Shown piece by piece: positions 25,101 through 30,503 of a stretch of 39,025 bases of DNA. A model generated the notes under the pieces. That model ran no database searches, was not told the DNA's origin, and saw nothing but the letters and a program-made list of their open reading frames with translations. The first letter of the stretch is position 1. Each line of letters begins with the position of its first letter. The stretch is taken from NCBI GenBank assembly GCA_032718475.1, contig JAUCBJ010006044.1:1-39025 (forward strand), written 5' to 3'. The position numbers and the translations under genes are program-made. This stretch comes from Nemertoderma westbladi (lineage: Eukaryota > Xenacoelomorpha > Nemertodermatida > Nemertodermatidae).

Positions 25101-28100
25101 ACTTAATATTTGATGGATGAAAGGATTGAAACACCGGGTTTGGTTTGTACTCAATAACATCGTCCAACCTCCTCTCCAAACTATCGAGTATTATCATAAC
25201 CTCAGCAGTGATATCTTCTCTCGTCTCGTTGTTACTAACTACGAGTTTAGGAGTCTCACACTCAATGCTAGAGTTGGTCTTTATAACGCAGAGCTGAAAC
25301 AATAATAAGCCAATTATATTTACACAACAAAATGTAAAATGTTCCAAATCTTTACTGCCTTAGCAACAATTCGACAAAACAATACAACCCAATCCGTGTT
25401 ACTATAGCAACGAACCTGTGAGTCTGCGGTTGCCAGCCCAGACAGAATATGTAGGTGGATAGAGGCAGACTGTACCGGCAGGAAACCGGTACCGGTTATC
25501 TCGTGAATCCGCCCGCCGTTGTAGATCGAACGCAGCGGGTCGATGTGTTTCACTACCGGGTTGCTACGATACACGAACATACTCAACGCGTCGACCTCGG
25601 GTTGTCCGTCAATCCGGAGTCGAACAGACAACGGTTCGTCGAGGTTTCCCGCTGCTTCCGGTTGGGTCAGACCGGAAGTGAGGCAGACAATCGAGGTATC
25701 GGAACTAAGTAGGAGATAAAACATTACAGGATAAAGTTCAGTTGATTTACAAACCGGTGAGCCAGTAAAGTAAACAAACAAAGAACTAGGCCGCACCACG
25801 GTACACATGGAAAGGGAAACAATACCCTGCTGACCTCCCTAGGCTTGCATTCTAGAGAACCCGGCGATGGTGCGGCCAGAGGTCGGTCACACGACGAGAA
25901 TATTGCATAAGTTGATCGATGCTACTCGACTAAATAGTGAATATGTGACATGTATGAAAAATGTAACACATTTTAAAAACTCACCTAGAAAGAATAGAGC
26001 AAGTTTGCAACAGACCGGAATCTGAGTGGAAAGAAACCTCCCTAGCGGATCCGACATTTAGATAGCGACCGGAGATGGAGACCCGGGTCCCGCCTTCCTG
26101 GATGCCGACCGTCGGATAGACCGCCTCTATCGACGGATCGTAGACGGAGAAGATCGCTTCGGAGACGAGAACCAACGTGTTGGAGCCGCTCCAGTTGATG
26201 GTAATACTCACGGTAAAGTTATCTCTGGAGTTGAACTGACTGAACGAACCGGTTCGACAGATAATAATCTGTAAATGAGATATAAGAATCACAACCAATT
26301 AGAACAACACCTATTGGACCACTGGACTCCGTTGACACTGAGTCACTAAGTACTTGTGCTACAAACATAGATAACTAACTCATCCTACCTTTGAGTCTAC
26401 AGCTTGTAGAGTATTTAAACGATCGTCCTCAGATTCCAAGCTATCGAGTTCATATTCCTTGTGACACTGAACCCCTGGACCCCCACCCGTTGGTTCCAGC
26501 TGAATGGCCTGGATGTTAGCACTAGTGCGACCCATATTGGTTCCAAATATGGTGAGCAACGTCCCGCCTCCCATTGGCCCGTTCATAGGACTAATAGAAT
26601 CGATGGTACCAGGGCAGTTACCGTCCAATGGAATAGCACCATGTTTGCAATAATTCTTGTTAAATTGGCATTCTGTAATGAGATTAATTAAATTATTATC
26701 ATAACAATTTTATATAAATATTACTCCTTTTTTATTATTCCAAAAATGCCAACATTCATAATATTAATAATAATATGGGCTGCCATGTAAAGGCCTTAAA
26801 AGAAATAAAAAAATAACCAAATTAATTAATAATATACTTACAAAACCAAATTTGCATGGTGAATGAAGGTTTTGGATTTCAATTTGTCCATTAATATCTT
26901 TTGCTGCAGAACATATTTTTAAATTTTTTGTAATTAAGCATTTTTCATTTTTGTTTTTAATGAGTCACTTTTGAAAATTATAACTTTAGTTATGCACAGC
27001 TTTGCAAAGTCGGCAATGACGCCAATAATAAATTATAAACATACTTTTGAAAATGTATCAATTGGTATTTTTCAACCCAATTACGTATTAACACACCAAG
27101 TCAACATCATAGCTTTGTAAACCAAATGTGATTGACCAGTTGAAGTACAGCAGGTCAGGAAACAGCGAACGCTATTTTTTTTAGAGACACACTTTTCTCT
27201 AACGTCAACAAGTTTCAAGCGGTTTTTCATGGAACTGTTTCGTATGTTGTAATTGTTGGATAAAACTACATACTTCTTACAAAGTATACTTTACAGCGTT
27301 CTGATTCCCGTCTCTATTTTCACTCACTCTCTAGGTTCGTTCGTGTAACAAAACATTCGGATGAGCGGCCTGTAAAGTGTTACTTTAAACACCGGTTACA
27401 TGTAAATATAACTTTATATTACTATGTGCTAATTACTTTATATAGATGATTACTATTGTTATTAATGTCGAGTTTAATGATTTCTGTGAACTAACCATTA
27501 TCAGACGAGTTTAATGATTTCTGTACTAACCATTATCAGACGAGTTTAATGATTTCTGTACTAACCATTATCAGACGAGTTTAATGATTTCTGTACTAAC
27601 CATTATCAGACGAGTTTAATGATTTCTGTACTAACCATTATCAGACGAGTTTAATGATTTCTGTACTAACCATTATCAGACGAGTTTAATGATTTCTGTA
27701 CTAACCATTATCAGACGAGTTTAATGATTTCTGTACTAACCATTATCAGACGAGTTTAATGATTTCTGTACTAACCATTATCAGACGAGTTTAATGATTT
27801 CTGTACTAACCATTATCAGACGAGTTTAATGATTTCTGTACTAACCATTATCAGACGAGTTTAATGATTTCTGTACTAACCATTATCAGACGAGTTTAAT
27901 GATTTCTGTACTAACCATTATCAGACGAGTTTAATGATTTCTGTACTAACCATTATCAGACGAGTTTAATGATTTCTGTAATAACCATTATCAGACGAGT
28001 TTAATGATTTCTGTACTAACCATTATCACACGAGTTTAATGATTTCTGTACTAACCATTATCAGACGAGTTTAATGATTTCTGTACTAACCATTATCAGA

Positions 28101-29794
28101 CGAGTTTAATGATTTCTGTACTAACCATTATCAGACGAGTTTAATGATTTCTGTACTAACCATTATCAGACGAGTTTAATGATTTCTGTACTAACCATTA
28201 TCAGACGAGTTTAATGATTTCTGTACTAACCATTATCAGACGAGTTTAATGATTTCTGTACTAACCATTATCAGACGAGTTTAATGATTTCTGTACTAAC
28301 CATTATCAGACGAGTTTAATGATTTATGTACTAACCATTATCAGACGAGTTTAATGATTTCTGTACAACCATTATCAGTCGAGTTTAATGATTTCTGTAC
28401 TAACCATTATCAGACGAGTTTAATGATTTCTGTACTAACCATTATCAGACGAGTTTAATGATTTCTGTACTAACCATTATCAGACGAGTTTAATGATTTC
28501 TGTACTAACCATTATCAGACGAGTTTAATGATTTCTGTACTAACCATTATCAGACGAGTTTAATGGTTTCTGTACTAACCATTATCAGACGAGTTTAATG
28601 ATTTCTGTACTAACCATTATCAGACGAGTTTAATGATTTCTGTACTAACCATTATCAGACGCACACCAGCGGCACTTATAGGGGCTGGTGATGTCTGCAC
28701 CACAAGTAGAACAGGTGTCCCCCATAAAGCTGCACTTATAAACCTCGATAATAGCGCCCTCCCCTTCCAGATAGACCGCGTCCGCCCACTCAATGCGAAG
28801 TGACGCCCTTCTTGTAGCTTCGCTAGCCGCGTAGGTTACCGAGGGTTCTAGAACGCCGCAATTAACCTCAAATCGGTTGTCATCGTAAGTTCCAGAGGAA
28901 ATGGATACAACGCCATCTAGAGTTACTTCGCATTTAGGATAAGGAGCTAAACGATAAGATAGTTCAATTTTACACAAGAAAGCGGAACCTACTAAATGAA
29001 TGTCATCTTTAGGTTCATTACGTTATAAACGTTTGTTAAAGTAACAATAATTCGCCGTGGAGTGAGGAGTGTGCGACACGATTAGGGAAAAAAATATGTT
29101 TAATAACTTATTTGTACCTGTTGGAATAGCTAGTAGAGTGGATGGATTGGTAGCCACGGATACAGTAAAGTTTGAGTGAGCGTTGCTATCAGCTGGAATG
29201 GAGACAACATTAGTTACCTGTATGCGAGGACAACTCTCTGTATCCGTTACCTTGGAAACAAAACAAAGTCACAGAAAGTTAGTATCGCCAAGGGCTGCTA
29301 TAGTAACTTAGTAGCTTATTTAGTATAGTCTTGTCCTGGGCTGCCCAGACAATTATTAATAACTGATAGCACGTGACGCGGTTCCTATGGGTAAGTTTCA
29401 TTGTCATTGTGCAGCAGCTTACAGCACGGTCTTGCCGAGATCACTTGATCTTACATGGAGCAAATATTAGGAAATATTGGGGCGCTATACTTGTGTAATA
29501 TACCTTAATGTTTACCATTAATATTACAGGTACAGCGATGACTTTTACACCCCTTTGCAATTTTATGTAACGATATATTAAAGTGACTAACCTGATTGGG
29601 GATACAGGTCTGTGTGTCATCCCTACTCTGGCACTTCCCGTTGCCCTGGCACCACGTACACACGGTATACTCGTTCACACACTCCGAACACCGAACCATG
29701 CCTTCGCATCGGTACACTATAACGCTGGTTGATACGATCGAATTATCCGAGGGTCTCTGACTCGGGAAGATTTCCAAACTGATGTTAAACATTC
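894..29794 (-). CDS. PLXN: plexin (semaphorin receptor), 3' two thirds of a split gene
   Basis: Plexins are single-pass receptors for semaphorins; the cytoplasmic region is a split GAP domain for Rap/Ras-type GTPases with an inserted Rho-binding domain. I placed 21 exons here (19 plus two alternative transmembrane exons). All junction phases agree, and the joined frame runs open to one stop at 894-896. Seen in order: PSI2, linker, PSI3, IPT repeats, membrane span, juxtamembrane helix, GAP-N, RBD, Ser/Pro linker, GAP-C. Both arginine motifs of the plexin GAP are present: LLLRR (exon 19409-19546) followed by TEHVAEKM, and LPLRFWVN (exon 3383-3595). Signal peptide, Sema and PSI1 are not in view. 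The C-terminus (...NVIDLLS) lacks the class B PDZ ligand and the second GAP half reads more like class A. Introns are 100-1000 bp unless filled by minisatellites. An unrelated gene lies inside the intron 12045-19408 on the other strand. Confidence 0.95.
1135..1407. other. unique part of the last plexin intron
   Basis: 273 bp of unique intron sequence at the acceptor end, between the last coding exon and the 30 bp array. It contains a GACTCGCCCCACAA string also seen at the ends of an interspersed repeat family in the right third of the window. Confidence 0.55.
1408..3360 (-). repeat. 30 bp minisatellite in the last plexin intron
   Basis: About 65 copies of a 30 bp unit (core GGCCACCTTGGTATAAAGGC plus TTACAGTAAA). 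It begins 22 bp inside the intron rather than at the donor, but each unit carries ACTGTAAGCC on the plexin strand, a donor-like string. Because 30 is a multiple of 3, both strands show long frames (up to about 400 codons) that are repeat artefacts. Between 2641 and 2960 a 240 bp block of eight units is duplicated, marked by AATAAAGG and AAAGACTTACAGTT variants. Confidence 0.97.
3383..3595 (-). CDS. PLXN: plexin exon: GAP second half with arginine motif
   Basis: [20 protein letters not shown] then [40 protein letters not shown] and [19 protein letters not shown] carries the second conserved arginine site of the plexin GAP. Acceptor TTTTTTAG, donor CAAAA|GTGAGT, phase 2 at both ends. Confidence 0.97.
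3870..6066 (-). repeat. 45 bp minisatellite seeded on a plexin 5' splice site
   Basis: About 48 copies of a 45 bp unit, starting at the donor of the exon at 6067. On the plexin strand each unit reads GTGGGTGGGGACAACATATC, then GGGGCGTGGTTCTTAGAGGG and TGGAG, so the junction recurs as GGAG|GTGGGTGGGG. Copies lose one C or change CGATAT to CGTTAT repeatedly. Degenerate copies continue to about 3720. The plexin strand is very G-rich and has clustered GG/GGG runs. Confidence 0.97.
6067..6338 (-). CDS. PLXN: plexin exon: GAP domain, second half start
   Basis: [20 protein letters not shown] then [60 protein letters not shown] and [10 protein letters not shown]. The [20 protein letters not shown] and HTWKSN motifs are diagnostic. 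Phase 0 start (AAG|GTA) and phase 2 end. The donor AAGTAACAG|GTGGGTGG is the seed of the 45 bp array that fills the next intron. Confidence 0.96.
6339..6714. other. AT-rich intron 3' end
   Basis: Unique AT-rich sequence between the acceptor of the exon at 6338 and the array. No feature beyond the pyrimidine-containing acceptor TTGAATTTAAG. Confidence 0.6.
6715..7838. repeat. about 55 bp minisatellite in plexin intron
   Basis: About 20 copies of a unit of roughly 55 bp with core CCAGATCTCACGGTCAGCCA and CCGGCGGACCCAGCAACATA. GC-rich and more diverged than the other arrays. On the plexin strand each unit carries ACC|GTGAGAT, a donor-like string, but it is not at the donor of the preceding exon (8563). 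The proline/arginine-rich frames across it are repeat artefacts. Confidence 0.95.
7839..8562. other. plexin intron segment, moderately GC-rich, unassigned
   Basis: Between the roughly 55 bp array and the exon at 8563. 7840-8220 is GC-richer than typical intron here and has short open frames on both strands (for example [20 protein letters not shown] on minus). None matches a plexin segment, and the flanking plexin exons already join in phase without it. It may be an old mobile-element fragment. Confidence 0.4.
8563..8735 (-). CDS. PLXN: plexin exon: Ser/Pro-rich cytoplasmic linker
   Basis: Found by splicing logic. Reads [20 protein letters not shown], then [20 protein letters not shown], then [17 protein letters not shown]. 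Plexins have a variable Ser/Pro linker here ending in a WHL-VK motif; this exon ends TYHL and the next begins VKPLDS. Acceptor AATAATTTGCAG, donor CATCTG|GTACGG. The phase 1 start fits the exon at 9008-9193 and the phase 0 end fits 6067-6338. GC-rich, unlike the flanking intron. Confidence 0.88.
9008..9193 (-). CDS. PLXN: plexin exon: Rho-binding domain, second part
   Basis: [20 protein letters not shown] then [20 protein letters not shown] and [20 protein letters not shown]. Matches the plexin LxTLxHYxVxDxSxVALVxKQ end of the RBD. Acceptor TTCTAG, donor GTGAGT after TACA, phase 1. Confidence 0.94.
9480..9642 (-). CDS. PLXN: plexin exon: Rho-binding domain, first part
   Basis: [20 protein letters not shown] then [20 protein letters not shown] and [14 protein letters not shown]. 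Conserved plexin RBD core VKVLxCDxIxQVKEKIxDAxYKN is clear. Acceptor ATGATTTCAG; donor GTCTGT is weak but gives the right phase (G|AA). The region is more diverged after the core than in vertebrate plexins. Confidence 0.93.
9643..11830. other. plexin intron with AT-rich repeats
   Basis: 2.2 kb intron, strongly AT-rich, with no coding exon found. Holds a MITE-like element (10251-10537), paired short motifs around 10600-10990 (GGGATTT...GTCAGTTTT occurring twice) and a run of about 18 C at 11037-11056. Numerous TATA/TTATAA strings occur. Confidence 0.7.
10251..10537. mobile_element. about 285 bp MITE-like element with TTAA ends
   Basis: Inverted termini: TTAAGGCTCGTTTCCGCGCT at 10251 and its near reverse complement, AGCAGCGCGGAAACGGGCCT, at 10514-10533 followed by TTAA. 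The interior is T-rich with repeated GAGCTTTTTT-like motifs and no open frame. TTAA at both ends would suit a piggyBac-type non-autonomous element, but this is tentative. Confidence 0.6.
11831..12044 (-). CDS. PLXN: plexin exon: GAP first half to RBD junction
   Basis: [20 protein letters not shown] then [20 protein letters not shown] and [31 protein letters not shown]. Matches the highly conserved plexin [26 protein letters not shown] motif. Acceptor TTTCTAG, donor GTAAGT, phases 2 and 0. Confidence 0.97.
12045..12262 (+). other. upstream region of the nested gene
   Basis: AT-rich 218 bp between a plexin exon (minus strand) and the nested gene's ATG. The promoter or 5' UTR of the nested gene must lie here or overlap the plexin exon. 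No clear TATA box can be singled out from the AT-rich background. Confidence 0.4.
12263..12770 (+). CDS. nested gene exon 1: signal peptide and Ig-like domain
   Basis: I do not recognise the family. The start ATG is followed by a hydrophobic signal peptide ([20 protein letters not shown]). An Ig-like fold is suggested by the B-strand cysteine in LLCKYN (residue 62) and the F-strand motif GLYGCRL (Cys138); Cys78 and Cys94 could form a second bridge. Four N-glycosylation sequons occur (N44, N57, N88, N143). A Ser/Thr/Pro linker ends at the donor GAACGAG|GTGAGT, phase 1. Reading past this donor adds 38 residues and reaches TGA at 12884-12886, which would give a secreted form without the membrane span. 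The exon lies inside a plexin intron on the opposite strand. Confidence 0.8.
12720..18094 (+). repeat. 56 bp minisatellite seeded on the nested gene's 5' splice site
   Basis: About 96 copies of a 56 bp unit. Each copy has 40 bases of exon 1's end (core CAACTCGGGAACAGAACGAG) followed by GTGAGTGCAATCAACA of the intron. The first copy is the authentic junction at 12770/12771. Recurrent variants (GGGAACAG/GGTCACAA, GCATCG/TCATCG, CCACC/CCGCC) are mixed along the array. The donor is kept in nearly all copies; rare changes include GTAAGT near 16913 and GTGGGT near 17473. Long frames within it run until a TGA made by GAGG|TGAG and are not genes. Confidence 0.98.
18095..18340 (+). other. unique 3' part of the nested gene's intron
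   Basis: About 245 bp of AT-rich, non-repetitive intron between the end of the 56 bp array and the acceptor. It ends in a good pyrimidine tract (ATTTCTTTTCCAG). Confidence 0.75.
18341..19065 (+). CDS. nested gene exon 2: membrane span and cytoplasmic tail
   Basis: Acceptor TTTCTTTTCCAG. The first two bases complete the phase 1 codon of exon 1 (G|AA, Glu), so the joined protein is 410 residues. After a short acidic stalk comes one membrane span, [20 protein letters not shown] (about residues 198-218), then KYKNRPQ as stop-transfer. The tail of about 190 residues is rich in Ser, Pro and Thr, with an acidic patch [12 protein letters not shown] and several SP sites. No kinase, ITIM or death domain is visible. 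Overall a type I Ig-family membrane protein of unknown role. Confidence 0.85.
19066..19408. other. spacer between nested gene and plexin exon
   Basis: 3' flank of the plus-strand Ig gene, within the plexin intron. It contains a plus-strand AATAAA at 19253-19258, about 190 bp after the Ig gene stop, and a long G run broken by single T at about 19333-19370. No coding sequence. Confidence 0.7.
19253..19258 (+). promoter_or_regulatory. candidate polyadenylation signal of the nested gene
   Basis: AATAAA on the plus strand 188 bp after the stop codon at 19063-19065. It is the only canonical hexamer I saw before the plexin exon on the other strand. Placement is plausible but rests on the hexamer alone. 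Confidence 0.45.
19409..19546 (-). CDS. PLXN: plexin exon: GAP domain with arginine motif
   Basis: [20 protein letters not shown] then [20 protein letters not shown] and KLLLRR. LLLRR carries one of the arginine sites of the plexin GAP. Acceptor TTCAACAG, donor GTAAGT, phase 2 at both ends. The next exon completes the second Arg and continues TEHVAEKM. Confidence 0.96.
19620..20375 (-). repeat. 22 bp minisatellite seeded on a plexin 5' splice site
   Basis: About 34 tandem copies of a 22 bp unit which on the plexin strand reads GAGAGACAG|GTGAGTTGGT plus ACA. The first copy is the real exon end and donor. The array fills nearly the whole intron 19547-20359, stopping about 75 bp before the acceptor at 19547. 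Most copies keep GTGAGT; two copies near 20170 and 20192 change it to GGGAGT. Confidence 0.97.
20360..20490 (-). CDS. PLXN: plexin exon: GAP domain, first half
   Basis: [20 protein letters not shown] then [20 protein letters not shown] and MRDR. Matches the conserved LLTFIxxLExQxSFxMRDR motif. Acceptor GATTTCTACAG. Its donor GAGAGACAG|GTGAGT is the seed of the 22 bp minisatellite in the next intron. Confidence 0.96.
20658..20794 (-). CDS. PLXN: plexin exon: start of GAP domain
   Basis: Encodes [20 protein letters not shown] then [20 protein letters not shown] and IQEFD. This is the conserved plexin N-terminal GAP segment (FAxLQT, LDYxTYAxRVLFPG). Acceptor AATTATTTCAG, donor GTTAGT. The first codon is completed by G from either transmembrane exon. 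Confidence 0.96.
20795..21614. other. plexin intron, AT-rich
   Basis: Intron between transmembrane exon A and the next cytoplasmic exon. AT-rich, with many short poly-A/T and AATTAATT motifs. No further exon copy or repeat array seen. Confidence 0.6.
21615..21767 (-). CDS. PLXN: plexin transmembrane exon A (proximal copy)
   Basis: Encodes [20 protein letters not shown] then RKS and the juxtamembrane helix [20 protein letters not shown] then KE. It is 51 nt shorter than exon B because it lacks the extracellular extension. Acceptor TGCTTTATTCAAG, donor GTTGGA (weaker than exon B's). Identical phases to exon B make it a candidate mutually exclusive partner. Including both would put two membrane spans in the protein. 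Confidence 0.87.
22058..22261 (-). CDS. PLXN: plexin transmembrane exon B (distal copy)
   Basis: Encodes a short extracellular extension [16 protein letters not shown], a membrane span [20 protein letters not shown], the stop-transfer RRKS, and the juxtamembrane helix [20 protein letters not shown] then KE. Acceptor GTTCTAG, donor GTACCT. It starts and ends in the same phases as exon A (21615-21767), to which it is clearly paralogous from the stop-transfer on. Spliced onward it gives [12 protein letters not shown], matching plexins. Confidence 0.9.
22562..22725. mobile_element. 164 bp MITE-like element
   Basis: Terminal inverted repeats AGGCCCCGTTTACA (22562-22575) and TGTAAACGGGGCCT (22712-22725) bound a short non-coding sequence. 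That is the architecture of a non-autonomous DNA transposon. I cannot name the superfamily from the ends alone. Confidence 0.6.
22995..23855 (-). repeat. 35 bp minisatellite in plexin intron
   Basis: About 25 copies of a 35 bp unit with core GGAATGTTCGATAAATTTGG, very homogeneous; variants are limited to a few positions (ATAC/ATAA, GGATT/GGATG). It lies inside the intron between the membrane-proximal exon and transmembrane exon B, about 650 bp from the donor, and does not contain a splice site. The open frames across it are repeat artefacts. Confidence 0.97.
24246..24345 (-). repeat. three-copy 31 bp tandem repeat
   Basis: Three tandem copies of a 31 bp unit with core TCATCATATAGAACCCGAAC, within the intron 22262-24504. 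Too few copies to call an array. It may be a minisatellite at an early stage of growth. Confidence 0.85.
24505..24662 (-). CDS. PLXN: plexin exon: membrane-proximal ectodomain
   Basis: Encodes [20 protein letters not shown] ... [14 protein letters not shown]. Acceptor TATCTACACAG, donor GTGAGT, phase 1 at the end. The single trailing base G can join either downstream transmembrane exon in frame: with exon B it makes Glu (VIIEQPEF), with exon A Gly (VIIGIAAS). Confidence 0.9.
24770..24897 (-). CDS. PLXN: plexin exon: middle of last IPT domain
   Basis: Found by translation between its neighbours. Reads [43 protein letters not shown]. This is the plexin GxNLTLVA...CNIT...LRCQPP pattern. Acceptor TATTTAG, donor GTAATA. 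Phase 0 start and phase 2 end fit both neighbours (VIK|GTN and PK-R|VVEV). Confidence 0.93.
25066..25293 (-). CDS. PLXN: plexin exon: IPT3 end and start of last IPT
   Basis: Begins [17 protein letters not shown], the closing cysteine strand of IPT3, and ends in [20 protein letters not shown] then KMDPIVIK, the opening strands of the next IPT. Acceptor ATTGTTTCAG, donor GTTAAT, phase 0 at both ends. Confidence 0.93.
25416..25704 (-). CDS. PLXN: plexin exon: IPT2 end and IPT3 start
   Basis: [11 protein letters not shown] closes IPT2 and [20 protein letters not shown] with TGTGFLPVQ opens IPT3. Acceptor CTACTTAG, donor GTTCGT, phases 2 and 0. The exon is GC-richer than its flanking introns, as are most coding exons here. 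Confidence 0.94.
25985..26268 (-). CDS. PLXN: plexin exon: IPT1 end and IPT2 start
   Basis: [11 protein letters not shown] closes IPT1 and the next IPT opens with [20 protein letters not shown] followed by GRYLNVG. Ends TCSILS with donor GTGAGT in phase 2; acceptor CATTTACAG. Matches plexin IPT spacing. Confidence 0.95.
26389..26672 (-). CDS. PLXN: plexin exon: PSI3 end and IPT1
   Basis: [20 protein letters not shown] completes PSI3. The IPT1 signature follows: [20 protein letters not shown] then GTNMG, the usual P-x-x-G-P-x-x-G-G-T-x-L-T-I-x-G pattern. Acceptor CATTACAG, donor GTAGGA. The first codon is G from the previous exon plus AA, giving DNECQF. Confidence 0.95.
26673..27464. other. 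AT-rich plexin intron remainder
   Basis: Intron sequence between the exon at 26389-26672 and the minisatellite. It contains AT-rich stretches with scattered short TAATTAAT and AATAATA motifs. I see no open frame, RNA gene or repeat family here that I can name. Confidence 0.6.
27465..28657 (-). repeat. 35 bp minisatellite seeded on a plexin 5' splice site
   Basis: About 34 near-identical copies of a 35 bp unit. On the plexin strand each copy contains TGATAATG|GTTAGTACAG, i.e. the last eight exon bases, the donor, and about 27 intron bases. The first copy is the real exon end. A few copies have a substitution or a one-base change (for example near 27982, 28029, 28326, 28367 and 28566), but the donor is intact in nearly all. 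The array occupies over half of the intron 26673-28649. Confidence 0.97.
28650..28988 (-). CDS. PLXN: plexin exon: linker and start of PSI3
   Basis: Encodes [19 protein letters not shown], a beta-rich segment, then the PSI3 start [18 protein letters not shown] and [10 protein letters not shown]. The acceptor is TTTAGTAG. The donor is TGATAATG|GTTAGT at 28650/28649, and this exact junction is the seed of the 35 bp minisatellite that fills the following intron. Confidence 0.92.
29118..29250 (-). CDS. PLXN: plexin exon: PSI2-PSI3 linker, first part
   Basis: Reads [20 protein letters not shown] and onward to ...STLLAIPTG. The CPRI motif after PSI2 is characteristic of plexins. Acceptor TTTCCAAG, phase 0 start; donor GTACAA, phase 1 end. 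Its split glycine codon is completed by the next exon, giving [13 protein letters not shown]. Confidence 0.88.
29592..29794 (-). CDS. PLXN: plexin exon: PSI2 domain
   Basis: Cysteine spacing of a PSI module is visible: [19 protein letters not shown] followed by [10 protein letters not shown]. Acceptor is TTTTCTAG before 29794 and donor is GTTAGT at 29591. The exon starts with two bases completing a codon and ends in phase 0. It is preceded in the protein by a beta-rich stretch (FNISLEIF) typical of the region before PSI2. Confidence 0.9.
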
Positions 29795-29866
29795 CTAGAA
29801 AATATGTTTTATTAGAGTGATTGCGATAAACGATATATTATTATGTTTATAAGGAGTTCAACTCAC

Positions 29867-29910
29867 CGTGGTTGTTACTTGTTACATTGAAGCCGGAATT
29901 TTCGATTTTG
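29867..29910 (-). CDS. possible end of the preceding plexin exon (uncertain)
   Basis: The minus strand reads GFNVTSNNH ending at CACG|GTGAGT (donor at 29866), phase 1, which would join the PSI2 exon as NNHGMFNISL. The phase and strong donor are suggestive. However, the upstream part merges into the arm of a palindromic element, no good acceptor is visible, and the upstream residues do not resemble plexin. It may be chance or an exon disrupted by the element. Confidence 0.25.
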
Positions 29911-30503
29911 CCTTTAAATTTTTTTATAGGCGATTTAAAAAAGTGTCTTTTACGAAATCGCACCCTCCGTATCGTGGCCATTCTTTACTTTAGTCGTATT
30001 TTTTCATAAAGCTTGCGTTGCAAGGATTCCAAATTTGTAACAATAACTAAACAGTAACAGTAACAATAACAATAACTCAATTGCTCAACAGCTGAGATAT
30101 CGGCGTTCAAAGATTGCAAGAATTATCGTTCGCTAGATGCCATTTATTCTATTTAATAAATACACAATGTTCTGGAACATTTTCTTTATGTATGAATAGC
30201 TACGCAATAGAGATATTGTATAAGCATACCGCTGTTGCCCACCAAATAACATAAACAACACGTTCTAGAATTTTGTGTATTTATTCAATAGAATAAATGA
30301 CCTTCAGCGAAGCGAACAATACTTCTTATAATCTTTGAACGCCGATATCTCAGCTGTTTCTCAATTGTTACATTTTTCGAATCATTGCAATGTAAGCTTT
30401 CTATTGATATGAAAAATTACGACTAATGTGAAGAATGGCCACGGAGGGTAAGATTTCGCAAAAGACAGTTTTTTAAAACGCGAAATCGAATATTCCGGCT
30501 TCG
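29890..30503. mobile_element. large palindromic (foldback-type) element
   Basis: Two arms of roughly 250-285 bp (29890-30175 and 30257-30503) are imperfect reverse complements around a spacer of about 80 bp. Shared landmarks include GGCGTTCAAAGATT versus AATCTTTGAACGCC, GAATGGCCACG on opposite strands, and AATTCCGGCTT/TATTCCGGCTT at the outer ends. This is the shape of a foldback or palindromic MITE. No coding capacity. Confidence 0.8.
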
